A DNA stretch of 64,000 nt from an uncultured Mailhella sp. (GCA_910578585.1 CAJTRG010000002.1:146849-210848), one strand, 5' to 3'; counted from the first letter of the stretch, positions 16,722 through 26,269 are shown. The notes: a model not told the origin generated them from the sequence alone. A program made the numbers and translations.

Positions 16722-19700
16722 CTAATATTCAATTTGGCAGATTTTTTGTAATTGCTTCAAATAATCCTCATGGGTATCAAGGTAGAAAGACAAAGCCTTT
16801 GCGTAATTTTCCCCAAGCATTTCATCAATAAAGAGCTGACTGATATCCTTGTGACAAAACAGCACGTACTGCATGCGAAGAAGTACCAGTTTTTCATTTT
16901 CTGAAACGGAGCGGATATGATTGCGAAGCGTGGAAATGGAACGGGGCTGATAATAATACATATACATGAGGTCAAGAGCATTGAGAATAATGCTTGTATA
17001 GAGTTCCTTATCCCTGTTCTTAATAACATTGAGCACTTTCTGAGGATTTTTCAGCATTTCAACGCAGCCTTTTTCAGGGAAAATAAGCTCAAGCTTTGTA
17101 AATTGAGCATAGAGCTTTTCATGTGCAAGACGATAATCCCATTTTCTGAACCAGGTATTACTGTTTTTATCTGCATATCCTTCAACCAGGGCAGCACCCG
17201 TATCGGACGCCATTTTAGAGGTAATGGCAGAACAGGCAATCATAAGCTCAACGGCATTATGCACGCCAATCAGTATAAGAAATTCAAAGAAAATGTGGTT
17301 GTAGACAATAGAAATAGGAATAGCGAGAAAACTTCTGAAAAAGTTTCCGATAATGGCTTCTGTCTGCAAGCCCCTGATATAGTTATGGCCCATGATATAA
17401 AGACCATTAACCAGAGAAATAACCGTAAACGACAGCCACGGATTATTGGACGCCGTAATGCCAAAGGTTTCTTCCAAACAATACACACGAACTATGGATT
17501 CCAACAAAATAACAGAAATACCGGTATACATGAGGGAATCACATAAACGGCTCCAGCTGACATAGTTATTCCAGCGCATAAGCGGTGAACGTTTCCAGCC
17601 GCCAACCCCTAAAATAGCCTGGAAAACATTGCGCACACCCGTAATGATAAACCAGATGGCCGCGCCCCACCAGGCCAAAAAGGCAATATCCTGTGTTTGC
17701 TGGAAAGAATAGAAAGCTGAAATATAACCAATTAACACTTTGATAATATTGGAGATATTACTGTTCAGATAATTATATTTATGCAGGGTATTTTTAGGTT
17801 TATTATCCACAAAACCGTTCGTTGAACGTCTGCCTTTACCGCCCAGAGTTACAATATTGCTGGAAACAAAGTCGGTTAAATTTTGTGAACAATTACCATT
17901 ATTAAATACAGAAGTATTGGTTTCAAAATCAGTCCAGTTTCTGATTTTCTTATAGGTAAATTTCTTGATAAAAGGAATTTTTCTTAAAATTTTCTTAGAG
18001 AATGAAACATGTTCATTTGCATGGGGCATAATATAGGTATCCACCATGCGTATTTCTTTACGTATAGGAATGATCATTCTGGAATCATTGGTATTCTTTT
18101 TTAATTCCTTGATAGTGCGATAGGGGAGACATTGAATATAGGCAAGGCCCATTCCTGCCAGACGACCAACACGGCTTGTGGAGTCTGTGCCGATACGTGT
18201 AAAGAGTTTCTTGCCTCGATAATAGTTGATAATAGTAGAAATATTGCCTAATATTTCATGTAAAGCTTTAATTCTTTCATCAATGGAAATAGGCTGTAAT
18301 TTCGGATTATCTTTATATTCAAGCAATTTTTCCTTATCATTGGAAAGAGCAAGGTTAGTATTTTTATCAGAAAGGAAGTTGTCAATTTCCTCATCAAATA
18401 ATTGTTTTTCCTTTTCTGTCTTACATTTATCAATGAGTTTTAAAATAATGGATTTGAGATGCGGGGTATTTTTTCTATTAATGGCAAGCATTAACTCATT
18501 GATTTCAACAATATATTTTTCCTTGCCCTTTTGCCAGTCGTAGGCATTAAAAATTTCAAGGTGCGTAATTTCACCATTGGTATCCCATAAAAGATTAATA
18601 ACTTCTTCAGGAGTAATATTGGCTAAATTCAAAACAATATAGCTATTGGAACGGGTTTCTCTCAAGCGATTGACAAGCTGGTAAGGTGAATATTTTGGAA
18701 TAACGGGAATGGACTGCAAATCATCACCAATAAGCACTCTGGCAATAATTTCCTTTTCAATAACATGTTCACAGTCTTCAAGAAGCTCAAGAAAATATTC
18801 AGTGGTCAATTTATCATAGTTGTTGAGCTGATTCTTGAGAACAAGCAATTCCTGTTCGTCTTTGGTTTCAGCAATTTTTTCTTTAATTTTTTCAGCCCGG
18901 CTAAAAAGAGTGTCTTTTGCACCATTTCTAATCATCTCAGCAAGGTGCAAAACAGAACTTTGCCCAATGCTTACAAATTTTTTGTATTCCTCCTGCGTAA
19001 TAGGAGGAAGTTCCAAAGAAAATTCTTCATTAATTTTATGGCGTAAATTATCATTCCATTCTTCAACAATTTTATACACAAATTTTTCACGCCATTTGCT
19101 GATTTGCTTGGCATCTTCCATCAGGGACTGCATATTGGGTTCCTGAATAAACTTCAAAAACTCATCAGTACTGTAAAAGCCTTGAGGAACCCAAATAAAA
19201 TCAATGATTCTGTGACGATAAATAATGTTATACAATAAACCAATACGAATTTTTACGCCCATGATCTTGCTTGCTTCCAAAAGTTCATAGGCAGTTTCCG
19301 GTCTGATATAATTATAATAAATAACAGTAAGAGAGCGTATGCCTTTTACCCAGGCGTCCATAATCAGGTGGGTAGGGGATTTTCTGCCCTTGGTGTTGGC
19401 ATCATGAACGTGGTGGTCAAACACAAGCTGATTCCATTTTTCAGGCATTTCCAGCAAATGATAACGACGCAAAAGTTTGCGCACAATGGTAGGTTTTCCT
19501 GTGGCTGCGATACGAAAATCATGGGCAAGCTGCAATTGTTTTTCTTCATCCCCATAGGCACGGATGATTTCTTTCATTACTTCGATAAGAACACGGGCAG
19601 TATTGCGTCTGAATTTTGTCCGAGAAGTCAGCAAAACTTCATTGTGCAGGTTTTTCAGCGCAATTAACCGTTCATCTACATTATTGGTCTGCAGTCTGTC

Positions 19701-19883
19701 AATAAGACTGACAACAGCCGTTGCAATGCGTATTTCACGGGAAATACACATGTCTATAATTCCGCTTGGATGAATTTCCTGCTGATAATGATTGGCTAAA
19801 CCTTTGTTGCACTCAATGCTTTCATTAACACTTTTAAGAAATATAGTATCTTGTTTATCAAAAAATAATGAATTTTTTTGCAT
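16722..19883 (-). CDS. Large membrane protein of unknown function, PHP-like motif, beside flhB
   Basis: A 1053-residue protein I cannot assign to a named family. The N-terminal ~680 residues are hydrophilic and helical. Near residues 165-220, FDHHVHDANTKGRKSPTHLI followed by GVKIRIGLLYN resembles the His-rich strand of PHP-type phosphoesterases. Near residue 590, GTDSTSRVGRLAGMGLA is a further conserved-looking loop. About residues 725-900 hold five or six hydrophobic segments (for example IAFLAWWGAAIWFIITGV and FEFLILIGVHNAVELMIACS). A hydrophilic ~150-residue tail follows. It is nine bases downstream of flhB, where related genomes usually carry flhA, and just before trmL. A membrane-bound hydrolase or surface-related role is conceivable but not shown. 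Confidence 0.75.
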   Translation of the reverse strand: MQKNSLFFDKQDTIFLKSVNESIECNKGLANHYQQEIHPSGIIDMCISREIRIATAVVSLIDRLQTNNVDERLIALKNLHNEVLLTSRTKFRRNTARVLIEVMKEIIRAYGDEEKQLQLAHDFRIAATGKPTIVRKLLRRYHLLEMPEKWNQLVFDHHVHDANTKGRKSPTHLIMDAWVKGIRSLTVIYYNYIRPETAYELLEASKIMGVKIRIGLLYNIIYRHRIIDFIWVPQGFYSTDEFLKFIQEPNMQSLMEDAKQISKWREKFVYKIVEEWNDNLRHKINEEFSLELPPITQEEYKKFVSIGQSSVLHLAEMIRNGAKDTLFSRAEKIKEKIAETKDEQELLVLKNQLNNYDKLTTEYFLELLEDCEHVIEKEIIARVLIGDDLQSIPVIPKYSPYQLVNRLRETRSNSYIVLNLANITPEEVINLLWDTNGEITHLEIFNAYDWQKGKEKYIVEINELMLAINRKNTPHLKSIILKLIDKCKTEKEKQLFDEEIDNFLSDKNTNLALSNDKEKLLEYKDNPKLQPISIDERIKALHEILGNISTIINYYRGKKLFTRIGTDSTSRVGRLAGMGLAYIQCLPYRTIKELKKNTNDSRMIIPIRKEIRMVDTYIMPHANEHVSFSKKILRKIPFIKKFTYKKIRNWTDFETNTSVFNNGNCSQNLTDFVSSNIVTLGGKGRRSTNGFVDNKPKNTLHKYNYLNSNISNIIKVLIGYISAFYSFQQTQDIAFLAWWGAAIWFIITGVRNVFQAILGVGGWKRSPLMRWNNYVSWSRLCDSLMYTGISVILLESIVRVYCLEETFGITASNNPWLSFTVISLVNGLYIMGHNYIRGLQTEAIIGNFFRSFLAIPISIVYNHIFFEFLILIGVHNAVELMIACSAITSKMASDTGAALVEGYADKNSNTWFRKWDYRLAHEKLYAQFTKLELIFPEKGCVEMLKNPQKVLNVIKNRDKELYTSIILNALDLMYMYYYQPRSISTLRNHIRSVSENEKLVLLRMQYVLFCHKDISQLFIDEMLGENYAKALSFYLDTHEDYLKQLQKICQIEY

Positions 19884-19892
19884 AGTGTAACC

Positions 19893-20957
19893 TTATTTTA
19901 TTTTCCCTTTAATTCTCCAGATTTCTGCAATAATAGCAGCTACAGCCTTATATAAATCCTCTGGAATAGGCTCGCCAATTTCCACGGAAGAATACAAACT
20001 TCGGGCAAGAAGTTTATTTTCCTTAATGGGAACGCCATGTTCACGAGCCACTTCCTTAATGCGCAAAGCAACTTTATCCACACCTTTTGCAAGCACAATT
20101 GGGGCAGGGCAAACTGTGGGATCATACTGAAGAGCAACAGCATAGTGCGTAGGGTTTGTAACAACTACATCGGCTTTCGGCACACTTTGCATCATACGCT
20201 GCTGCATAAACTGCATCATTTTTTGCTTTTGTTTGTTTTTGATAACAGGGTCACCAAAAGCCTGCTTCATTTCGTCTTTGACTTCATCTTTCGTCATTTT
20301 ATTGTTTTCTTCATACTGATAAAAGCTGTGCCAGAGGTCAAAAAATGCATAGGCAATAATGGGAATCATGGTATATTTGACCATTTGTGCACTGGCAGAA
20401 AGAAGATAGGCCGCAAGCCCATGGGCATTGGTATAATATAATCCTGAAAATACAGCAGTTTGCCCAACAATAAACATAAAGGGAACATACCCGATAATAG
20501 CCGCAATGGCAATGGCTTTGAGCAAACGAACATAGGTATCAACAGAAAAGAAAACACGTTTTAACCCGTTGATGATATTGAAACGAGCCCAATTGAATTT
20601 AAAAACTTTTGTTGTCCATAAATGCCCAACCTGCCGGCGAAGAGCAATAAAGGCAGAAAGGGCAACGCAAATAACAATAGGGCCGCAGATAATGGCAAGC
20701 TGAACAATAAAATCCCATAAAATGGCATGAGCAGTGGTTGGTGTAATAATATTTTCATCAAGGGTGCTGAAACATTCAGTCCAATATTGTCCAAGTTTTT
20801 TCCCCGCATAAGGCAAATAAAAATACATGCTGCCAAAACCAACAATAAGAGTACACGTTTTCGTGAACTCCTGTGATTTTGCAACGTTGCCTTCTTTACG
20901 CAGTTTATTTCTCCGCTTAGGCGTCGCTTTCTCGGTTTTACTTGGATCTTTTGCCAT
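19893..20957 (-). CDS. flhB: Flagellar export switch protein FlhB
   Basis: A 354-residue inner-membrane protein of the flagellar type III export gate that switches from hook to filament substrates. The N terminus KDPSKTEKATPKRRNKLRKE is typical. Four membrane segments lie in residues ~30-210, and the self-cleavage site NPTH sits in VVVTNPTHYAVALQYD near residue 265. The C-terminal domain ends after the ENKLLARSLYSSVEIGEPIP motif. It starts three bases after fliR ends. flhA does not follow. Confidence 0.96.
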   Translation of the reverse strand: MAKDPSKTEKATPKRRNKLRKEGNVAKSQEFTKTCTLIVGFGSMYFYLPYAGKKLGQYWTECFSTLDENIITPTTAHAILWDFIVQLAIICGPIVICVALSAFIALRRQVGHLWTTKVFKFNWARFNIINGLKRVFFSVDTYVRLLKAIAIAAIIGYVPFMFIVGQTAVFSGLYYTNAHGLAAYLLSASAQMVKYTMIPIIAYAFFDLWHSFYQYEENNKMTKDEVKDEMKQAFGDPVIKNKQKQKMMQFMQQRMMQSVPKADVVVTNPTHYAVALQYDPTVCPAPIVLAKGVDKVALRIKEVAREHGVPIKENKLLARSLYSSVEIGEPIPEDLYKAVAAIIAEIWRIKGKIK

Positions 20958-20960
20958 ATA

Positions 20961-21746
20961 TTACCTTGGTCGAACCGCTTTTATAAGATTTAAAAATAAA
21001 TCATCAAGAGAAATAATGTAATTTTGTATGTCGAGTGTTAATAATTGGAAAATAGAACCTAAAAAGAAAAAGCCCACTAAAATCTTTAAAGGAAAGCCTA
21101 ATTCCATAATATGCATTTGCGGAGCCATTCTTCCCATAAATGCAAGTCCAAGTTCTGTCAAAAAAATCGCAGCAAGCACAGGTGCAATAATTTTAAGGGC
21201 TAAAGAAAAAAGCATATTGGCCAACAGGAAAATCTGGTCAAAAATGGATTGCGTGATAAGCAGACCACCGGCTGGGATATATTTATAGGTTTCAACAAAA
21301 GCCCGCAATAAATAAATATGTCCGTCAAACATAAGAAAAATAATAGCCGTAACGATAAAAAGCATATGCGAAATAACACCTACTTGTGTATTGGTTGTAG
21401 GATCCGCAAACTGCATCATACTAAAGCCCATCTGCATGGCAATAAGCTCACCGCCTGCCTGAATACCTGAGAAAAAGATTTGAATGGCAAGCGATAAAAT
21501 GAGCCCCAGGATAATTTCCCCCAAGATAAGCAGGGCAATAGCAAAAGGGTGAGAAGGCATGGTTTCAGGTTCAAGGCTGACGTTCGGAAAAATTGCCAGA
21601 GTAATAACCAGACAAAAGGCTGCTTTCCATTGATTTGGAAGGCCCTCTGTTGCATAAATAGGCAACATAAAAAGAATAATACTCATTCTTAAAAAAGTGA
21701 GTAAAAAACTTAAAAAATATGCAGGATCAAAATCAAATATATCCAT
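20961..21746 (-). CDS. fliR: Flagellar biosynthesis protein FliR
   Basis: A 261-residue polytopic protein of the flagellar export gate (FliP-FliQ-FliR complex). Six hydrophobic segments are spread over the length, and GGELIAMQMGFSMMQFADPT is the classic FliR motif. It is the first gene of the strand; flhB follows directly. fliP and fliQ are not next to it. I see no convincing sigma-54 or sigma-28 promoter in the 200 bases upstream. Confidence 0.95.
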   Translation of the reverse strand: MDIFDFDPAYFLSFLLTFLRMSIILFMLPIYATEGLPNQWKAAFCLVITLAIFPNVSLEPETMPSHPFAIALLILGEIILGLILSLAIQIFFSGIQAGGELIAMQMGFSMMQFADPTTNTQVGVISHMLFIVTAIIFLMFDGHIYLLRAFVETYKYIPAGGLLITQSIFDQIFLLANMLFSLALKIIAPVLAAIFLTELGLAFMGRMAPQMHIMELGFPLKILVGFFFLGSIFQLLTLDIQNYIISLDDLFLNLIKAVRPR

Positions 21747-21948
21747 AATTATTCTTTTTATAATTTTATCTCTATCTATTGTTAATTATACCATTTTTTC
21801 AAGTTTTGCAATGTCAAAAAAATGAAAAAAAATGGAAATTTTTTCCTGTCTCATAAAATTTATCTTTTATTTTTATTGTAACATAGTATTTTTACATAAT
21901 AAATACAGATTAGCATAAAATATGCATATATACTGGCGGAGGGAAAAT

Positions 21949-22239
21949 ATGAGCGCTATCAATTATACTTTTAATCGTCAAAAGGTGAATTTTGAAGCTG
22001 AAACAAATTCATTTGCTTTTGATAAGCAAGAATATACTTTTTTCGATGATCTTTGCATCGGACAAGACGCCAACTATATTCTTAGAAAAAGAGCAATGAT
22101 TGTGGATTTATGGAATTTAGTTCCAGAACTGGAAAAGTCTGCTTCCTTTGAAACAAGTTCATTTTTTGATTTGCCAGTTATCTATCATAACAGCATAGAA
22201 AATACGCATTCTTTTGACAAACAAATTCCTATTCAATAG
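21949..22239 (+). CDS. Hypothetical protein, 96 residues
   Basis: I chose the ATG at 21949 because GGCGGAGGG lies seven bases upstream; an in-frame ATG at 21922 has no SD. The product MSAINYTFNRQKVNFEAETN... is acidic, rich in Phe, Asn and Ser, without signal peptide or membrane segment. No family is recognised. It is divergent from fliR across about 200 AT-rich bases, and may be co-transcribed with the glutaredoxin gene 80 bases downstream. Confidence 0.6.
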   Translation: MSAINYTFNRQKVNFEAETNSFAFDKQEYTFFDDLCIGQDANYILRKRAMIVDLWNLVPELEKSASFETSSFFDLPVIYHNSIENTHSFDKQIPIQ

Positions 22240-22319
22240 TTTTGCGTTTTTTTACTATACTTCTTTTTGACTCTGTGATATTTATAACATATTAGTTTCA
22301 GAAAGGAGAAAAGAACTCT

Positions 22320-22766
22320 ATGACTGAGGGAATGTTAGTTGTAATTGGGGTACTTTTTATTGCCGCTATTCTAACTGGTATGCTCACAAGAAAAAATACC
22401 ACGAAAAATCATGATGAACATGGTATTCCTTTCGGTTTTGAAGAAAATTATGCTGTTGCTCTTGAACCTTGTAAAGATGGTAAAACACTGTTATATGATT
22501 TAACAACCTGTCGGCATTGTGCGCGTTTGCAAGAATTTTTGACGCTGCACGGTGTTGAATATAATGATGTGGTTGTTGACAGATATATTGGTAAAGCACG
22601 CAGTGAAATTGTTGAAAAATTAAAATCCTATAATCCAAGAGTTTCTTTTCCAACGGCAGTTTTTCCTGACGGCACTGTTATTGTGGGCTATAGAGAAACT
22701 CTTTTATTAGAAGAAGTGGAACGATTAAAAGAAGCTGGACTCATTAATTCTGAAAAAAACAAGTAG
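22320..22766 (+). CDS. Membrane-anchored glutaredoxin-like protein (CRHC)
   Basis: A 148-residue protein with one N-terminal membrane anchor (MLVVIGVLFIAAILTGML), followed by a glutaredoxin fold: a redox site CRHC in LYDLTTCRHCARLQEFL, the conserved cis-Pro region RVSFPTAVFPDG, and a closing helix. The strong SD AAAGGAGAA precedes the ATG. The Grx domain follows a cytosol-side charged segment after the anchor, so its side of the membrane is not certain. Its partner may be the Sel1 protein encoded nine bases downstream. A thiol-disulfide exchange role is inferred from the motif. Confidence 0.8.
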   Translation: MTEGMLVVIGVLFIAAILTGMLTRKNTTKNHDEHGIPFGFEENYAVALEPCKDGKTLLYDLTTCRHCARLQEFLTLHGVEYNDVVVDRYIGKARSEIVEKLKSYNPRVSFPTAVFPDGTVIVGYRETLLLEEVERLKEAGLINSEKNK

Positions 22767-22775
22767 GATTTTCCC

Positions 22776-23492
22776 ATGGATTTTGCATCTCAAAACGAAG
22801 AAAAACAATATAAAAAATGGCTCAAAGAATCTCCTTTTAATACTGTTTCCCACGAAGTATTTAACCATGCAATTCCAAGTGAAGATGAATTGCTGGCCAT
22901 TTTCCGAAAAGATAAAGAATTCATAAAAGATAAGCATTTTATTCCATTTCAGGAATTTTATGCAGAAACGTTTATTCCCTTTTTGCCTCAAAATTTATCA
23001 GATGAACAGGAACAAATTTTAAGTACGCTTACATGGCGCTATATTGCACAAAAAATTGAGGCAATGAACAAATCTCTTAAGCATGCCTATGATATGCTTG
23101 ATAAAAATGAAACTCAAAAAGCTGTTGATATTATTAAAGCATTAGCAGAAGCCGGACATCCGGAAGCCTGCTATCTTATTGCAGCCTTCAGTATGCAGGG
23201 TCAGCTTGTTCCAAGAAGTGCTGAAACGATTTTGAAATATGCGAATAAAGCAATGCAGTTTGTCAGCCATCCTCGCTCCAATCTTATTTTAGCCGGTTTA
23301 TATAACGAAGGATACGGCGTTGAACGCAACCCCAAGAAAGCAATTTCTCTTATTTTAGACGCTGAACGCCATGCTCAGGAAGACCCAACTGTATATCCTA
23401 TTTTGGCTGAATACTACCAAGACGGCTATATTGTTGGACGTGATGTGGAAAAAGCTGCAGTTTATGCCTATCGTTCTGAAGGAATGAAATAA
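22776..23492 (+). CDS. Sel1-like repeat protein
   Basis: A 238-residue protein without signal peptide. Residues ~1-105 are helical and unassigned. Residues ~106-235 hold three Sel1/TPR-like repeats (KALAEAGHPEACYLIAAFSM; LAGLYNEGYGVERNPKKAIS; LAEYYQDGYIVGRDVEKAAV), with the standard G-x-G-V/I-x-R-D/N spacing. Such repeats usually serve protein contacts. It is nine bases behind the membrane glutaredoxin gene and ends before a strong terminator, so the two probably form one unit. Confidence 0.8.
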   Translation: MDFASQNEEKQYKKWLKESPFNTVSHEVFNHAIPSEDELLAIFRKDKEFIKDKHFIPFQEFYAETFIPFLPQNLSDEQEQILSTLTWRYIAQKIEAMNKSLKHAYDMLDKNETQKAVDIIKALAEAGHPEACYLIAAFSMQGQLVPRSAETILKYANKAMQFVSHPRSNLILAGLYNEGYGVERNPKKAISLILDAERHAQEDPTVYPILAEYYQDGYIVGRDVEKAAVYAYRSEGMK

Positions 23493-23547
23493 AGTAAAAA
23501 TTTTTTATACTATATTTTTAAACAACTTTAAAATTACATAAAATAAC

Positions 23548-23580
23548 AAAACCGTTATGGACAAAGTCCATAACGGTTTT
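23548..23580. terminator. Bidirectional terminator between the Sel1 and Nudix-like genes
   Basis: AAAACCGTTATGGAC and GTCCATAACGGTTTT pair perfectly (15 bases) around AAA; A and T runs on both sides suit both convergent genes. A second, G-rich hairpin follows at 23594-23617. Confidence 0.85.
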
Positions 23581-23634
23581 GCGTATAGGGGGCTTGGGGG
23601 GGAATAATTCCTCCCAAAAAAATAAAAAAGAATT

Positions 23635-24186
23635 TTAATACAGCCAATTGGCTCTGTTTGCCCAGTTAATAATGGGATTAAAGATTTCAGGGGAATAGGC
23701 CAGTAATCCATTTAGCTCATCTTTATCCAGAAACATTGCGTCTTGAATTATTTCTTCATTATAGCGAAAGGTGCCATAATAGGGGCCGGCACTAAAAACT
23801 GTTGCCATAATATTAACATCTTCCTGTAAATAGGTAAGCGTGGTAATTTCTTTCATTTTAATAGTATCGTTGATATAAAAATTTGTCTGCAATTCCTTAT
23901 AGGCAGTTCCTTCAGCACTTTCTCCGGCAAAAACAATTCCATAACAGGGAAATTCCCAAAGGGAAGTATTTTCCTGCATATTCTTTTTTACAAATAAAAT
24001 ACGATTTTTTTTATCTTTTAATACCACAAAAATAATACGATGGCGCATTTTTTTCTTCTTTACAATATGCTCAGGCATGAGTAAAAAAGGTTGACCATTA
24101 TTGTCTGTAATTTCCACAAGATTTTTTCTTGTTTCCTCATCCAGCAAATAAGGAAAATCATCGTATTTTTTTAGAGGCTTATTCAT
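23635..24186 (-). CDS. Nudix-fold protein with degenerate Nudix box
   Basis: A 183-residue protein with a Nudix-like fold (HRIIFVVLKDKKNRILFVKK, then SLWEFPCYGIVFAGESAEGT). The Nudix box reads GIVFAGESAEGTAYKELQTN: the G-x5-E start is present, but the REUXEEXG metal-binding part is KELQTNF, so the catalytic Glu pair is missing. It may bind rather than cleave its ligand or use other residues. Its ATG shares the tetramer CATG with the divergent rimI start. AGGAT lies upstream as SD. Confidence 0.7.
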   Translation of the reverse strand: MNKPLKKYDDFPYLLDEETRKNLVEITDNNGQPFLLMPEHIVKKKKMRHRIIFVVLKDKKNRILFVKKNMQENTSLWEFPCYGIVFAGESAEGTAYKELQTNFYINDTIKMKEITTLTYLQEDVNIMATVFSAGPYYGTFRYNEEIIQDAMFLDKDELNGLLAYSPEIFNPIINWANRANWLY

Positions 24187-24616
24187 GGATTATCCTGTCA
24201 TTAAACTAGAAAAAAAACATATAAAAAGTGTTGCTGAACTTGAAAAAATTTGTTTTCCCTGCCCATGGAGTGAAGAACAATTTTGTTCTGCTTTGGAAGA
24301 TCAGTTTATAGAACTTTTGGGGATTTGTACAGAAAATGAAGAAGTGATTTCCTATTTGCTTTGCAGCATTATTGGGGATTATGCAGAAATTCTCAATATT
24401 GCCACGCACCCGGATTGCCGCCAAAAAGGACTTGCAAAAAAACTCCTGGAATTTTGGCTTTCTCTGCCTCATCTGAACCATGCTCAAATTGTGCTTGAAG
24501 TACGGGCAAAAAATATTCCTGCTCAAAATTTATATGCACAATTTGGTTTTAAACAAATCCATATCCGTAAAAACTATTATGGCGATGATGATGCGCTGGT
24601 GATGGAAAAGCAATAA
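24185..24616 (+). CDS. rimI: Ribosomal-protein-alanine N-acetyltransferase, RimI-like
   Basis: A 143-residue GNAT acetyltransferase expected to acetylate the N-terminal Ala of ribosomal protein S18. Motifs: CFPCPWSEEQF near residue 20, the acetyl-CoA loop region ILNIATHPDCRQKGLAKKLL, and the closing EVRAKNIPAQNLYAQFGFKQ. Length is normal. AGAGG lies eight bases before the ATG. The gene diverges from the Nudix-like gene with start codons overlapping, so each promoter must lie inside the other gene. Confidence 0.88.
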   Translation: MDYPVIKLEKKHIKSVAELEKICFPCPWSEEQFCSALEDQFIELLGICTENEEVISYLLCSIIGDYAEILNIATHPDCRQKGLAKKLLEFWLSLPHLNHAQIVLEVRAKNIPAQNLYAQFGFKQIHIRKNYYGDDDALVMEKQ

Positions 24617-24650
24617 CTCAATATTGCAGTTCCAACTTTGTAATTTTATC

Positions 24651-26246
24651 TTATTCTTCTTTGCCTGCCATACGTTCCAATTCTTTTTGCTTTTGTTCTT
24701 CATTCAAGCGCACGCAGCGGCTGTAGGTTTCATCACCAATAAATTCCTTGGTAATTTTAAAATGATTTTTTCCGCGCATGGCAAGCTGCGGCCAGTGAGT
24801 AATAAGCAGCATTTGTCTTTTTTCAGCAAGGGCCGATAAACGTTCTGCCACACGGTTAAGGGTTATACCGCCCACACCGGCATCCACTTCGTCAAAAATA
24901 AGGGTTGCGTCCTCATATTGAGATTGCTGCAAGCCAATAACTGCCAGCAGAAAACGGGATAATTCACCGCCGGAAGCAATCTTATCCAAGGGCTGCGCAT
25001 GTTGACCCGGGTTTGGTGCCCATAAGAGACGTACTGTTTTTTCAATACAGGGTTCAAGGCTTTCCTTGATTAGATTATGTTCAACAAATTCAGGGAGAAC
25101 CTGTACTTTTTCAGAAAAACCAAGTCCTCTCAGTTCCTCTTGCAGGGCACTACAAAAACGTACTGCAGCCTTTTCTCGGGCTTGATTCGTCTTATCTAAA
25201 ATTTCCTGCAATTCATGGGTTAATACTTGCTCTTTTTTCTCGATATTTTTGATATCAAGTCCACAGGCGTCTAAGAATGAAAGATTTTCTTCAACTTCTT
25301 CTTTAAGGGTTAAAATCTGTTCAATATTGCGATTGAGTTTTCGTTTGAGTTGAGCAAGCTTATATAAACGAGCTTCAATATCATTGAGACTCATATCGCT
25401 GTCAATATCAGGACTTGGAACATTGCGGAATTTATTGCTCAGTTCTTTGACTTCTTCTTGAAAATTGAGCAAAGCATCATAGGCTGTATCCATATCATGG
25501 TCAAAGTCACTGTCTTTTGTCAGGGTAGAAATGATTCGTTCCAACTGATTTAATTGCTGAATAAGCCCACCGGAACCATCATTGCCAAAGAGAATTTCAA
25601 GCCCTTCATCATAGGCTTGCTGAATATGATCAATACTTTTAAATTGTTGACGCAAAGTTTCCAGATTTTCTTCTTCATTTGGTTCAGGATTGACTTTTTC
25701 AATTTCTGCCTGCTGCATTTCCAAAAGCTCGCGTTTATCCTTGAGCGTTTCAATTTTAGCAAGCAAGGATTGTTTTTCCTGAATACAATTTTTTAATGCT
25801 TTGATACTTTCTTCTTTTTGCTGCAGCAGTGTTTTATCTTCAATAAAATCATCAACTAAAGCGGCCTGAAAACTTGGCTGCAAAAGACGTTGCTGACCAT
25901 GCTGTCCCACATGTAAAATCAAGGTAGGACGAAGTTCTTTCATTATTTCCTGCGTGCTGACATTACCATTCAGGAAGAAACGGCTTCTGCCGGTTTCTGC
26001 CATGAGTTCACGGCGAAGCATGTATTCTGTATCACCAATATAAAAAATAGCTTCTACCTGAGCTTTTTCTTTGCCATTTCGGACCATATCGGCAGTGAGT
26101 TTTTCACCCAGCAAAAATTGAATAGCTTTCAAGATAAAGGTTTTTCCTGCACCTGTTTCACCTGTGAGCACATTCATGCCTTTTGTAAAATCAAGTTCTG
26201 TATCATCAATAAGTGCTAAATCACGAATTCGTAAATATTCTAACAT
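24651..26246 (-). CDS. recN: DNA repair protein RecN
   Basis: A 531-residue SMC-like ATPase used in double-strand-break repair. I start it at the ATG at 26246 (GAGG upstream; MLEYLRIRDLALIDDTELDF is the standard opening), not at 26267. Walker A is GETGAGKTF. Two long coiled-coil arms fill residues ~150-350, and the C-terminal lobe holds the signature IASGGELSRFLLAVIGL and Walker B ATLIFDEVDAGVGG. It lies about 24 bases past the permease gene oppC and ends convergent with rimI. Confidence 0.95.
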   Translation of the reverse strand: MLEYLRIRDLALIDDTELDFTKGMNVLTGETGAGKTFILKAIQFLLGEKLTADMVRNGKEKAQVEAIFYIGDTEYMLRRELMAETGRSRFFLNGNVSTQEIMKELRPTLILHVGQHGQQRLLQPSFQAALVDDFIEDKTLLQQKEESIKALKNCIQEKQSLLAKIETLKDKRELLEMQQAEIEKVNPEPNEEENLETLRQQFKSIDHIQQAYDEGLEILFGNDGSGGLIQQLNQLERIISTLTKDSDFDHDMDTAYDALLNFQEEVKELSNKFRNVPSPDIDSDMSLNDIEARLYKLAQLKRKLNRNIEQILTLKEEVEENLSFLDACGLDIKNIEKKEQVLTHELQEILDKTNQAREKAAVRFCSALQEELRGLGFSEKVQVLPEFVEHNLIKESLEPCIEKTVRLLWAPNPGQHAQPLDKIASGGELSRFLLAVIGLQQSQYEDATLIFDEVDAGVGGITLNRVAERLSALAEKRQMLLITHWPQLAMRGKNHFKITKEFIGDETYSRCVRLNEEQKQKELERMAGKEE

Positions 26247-26269
26247 ATTAACCTCATCTCTTAGCAATC

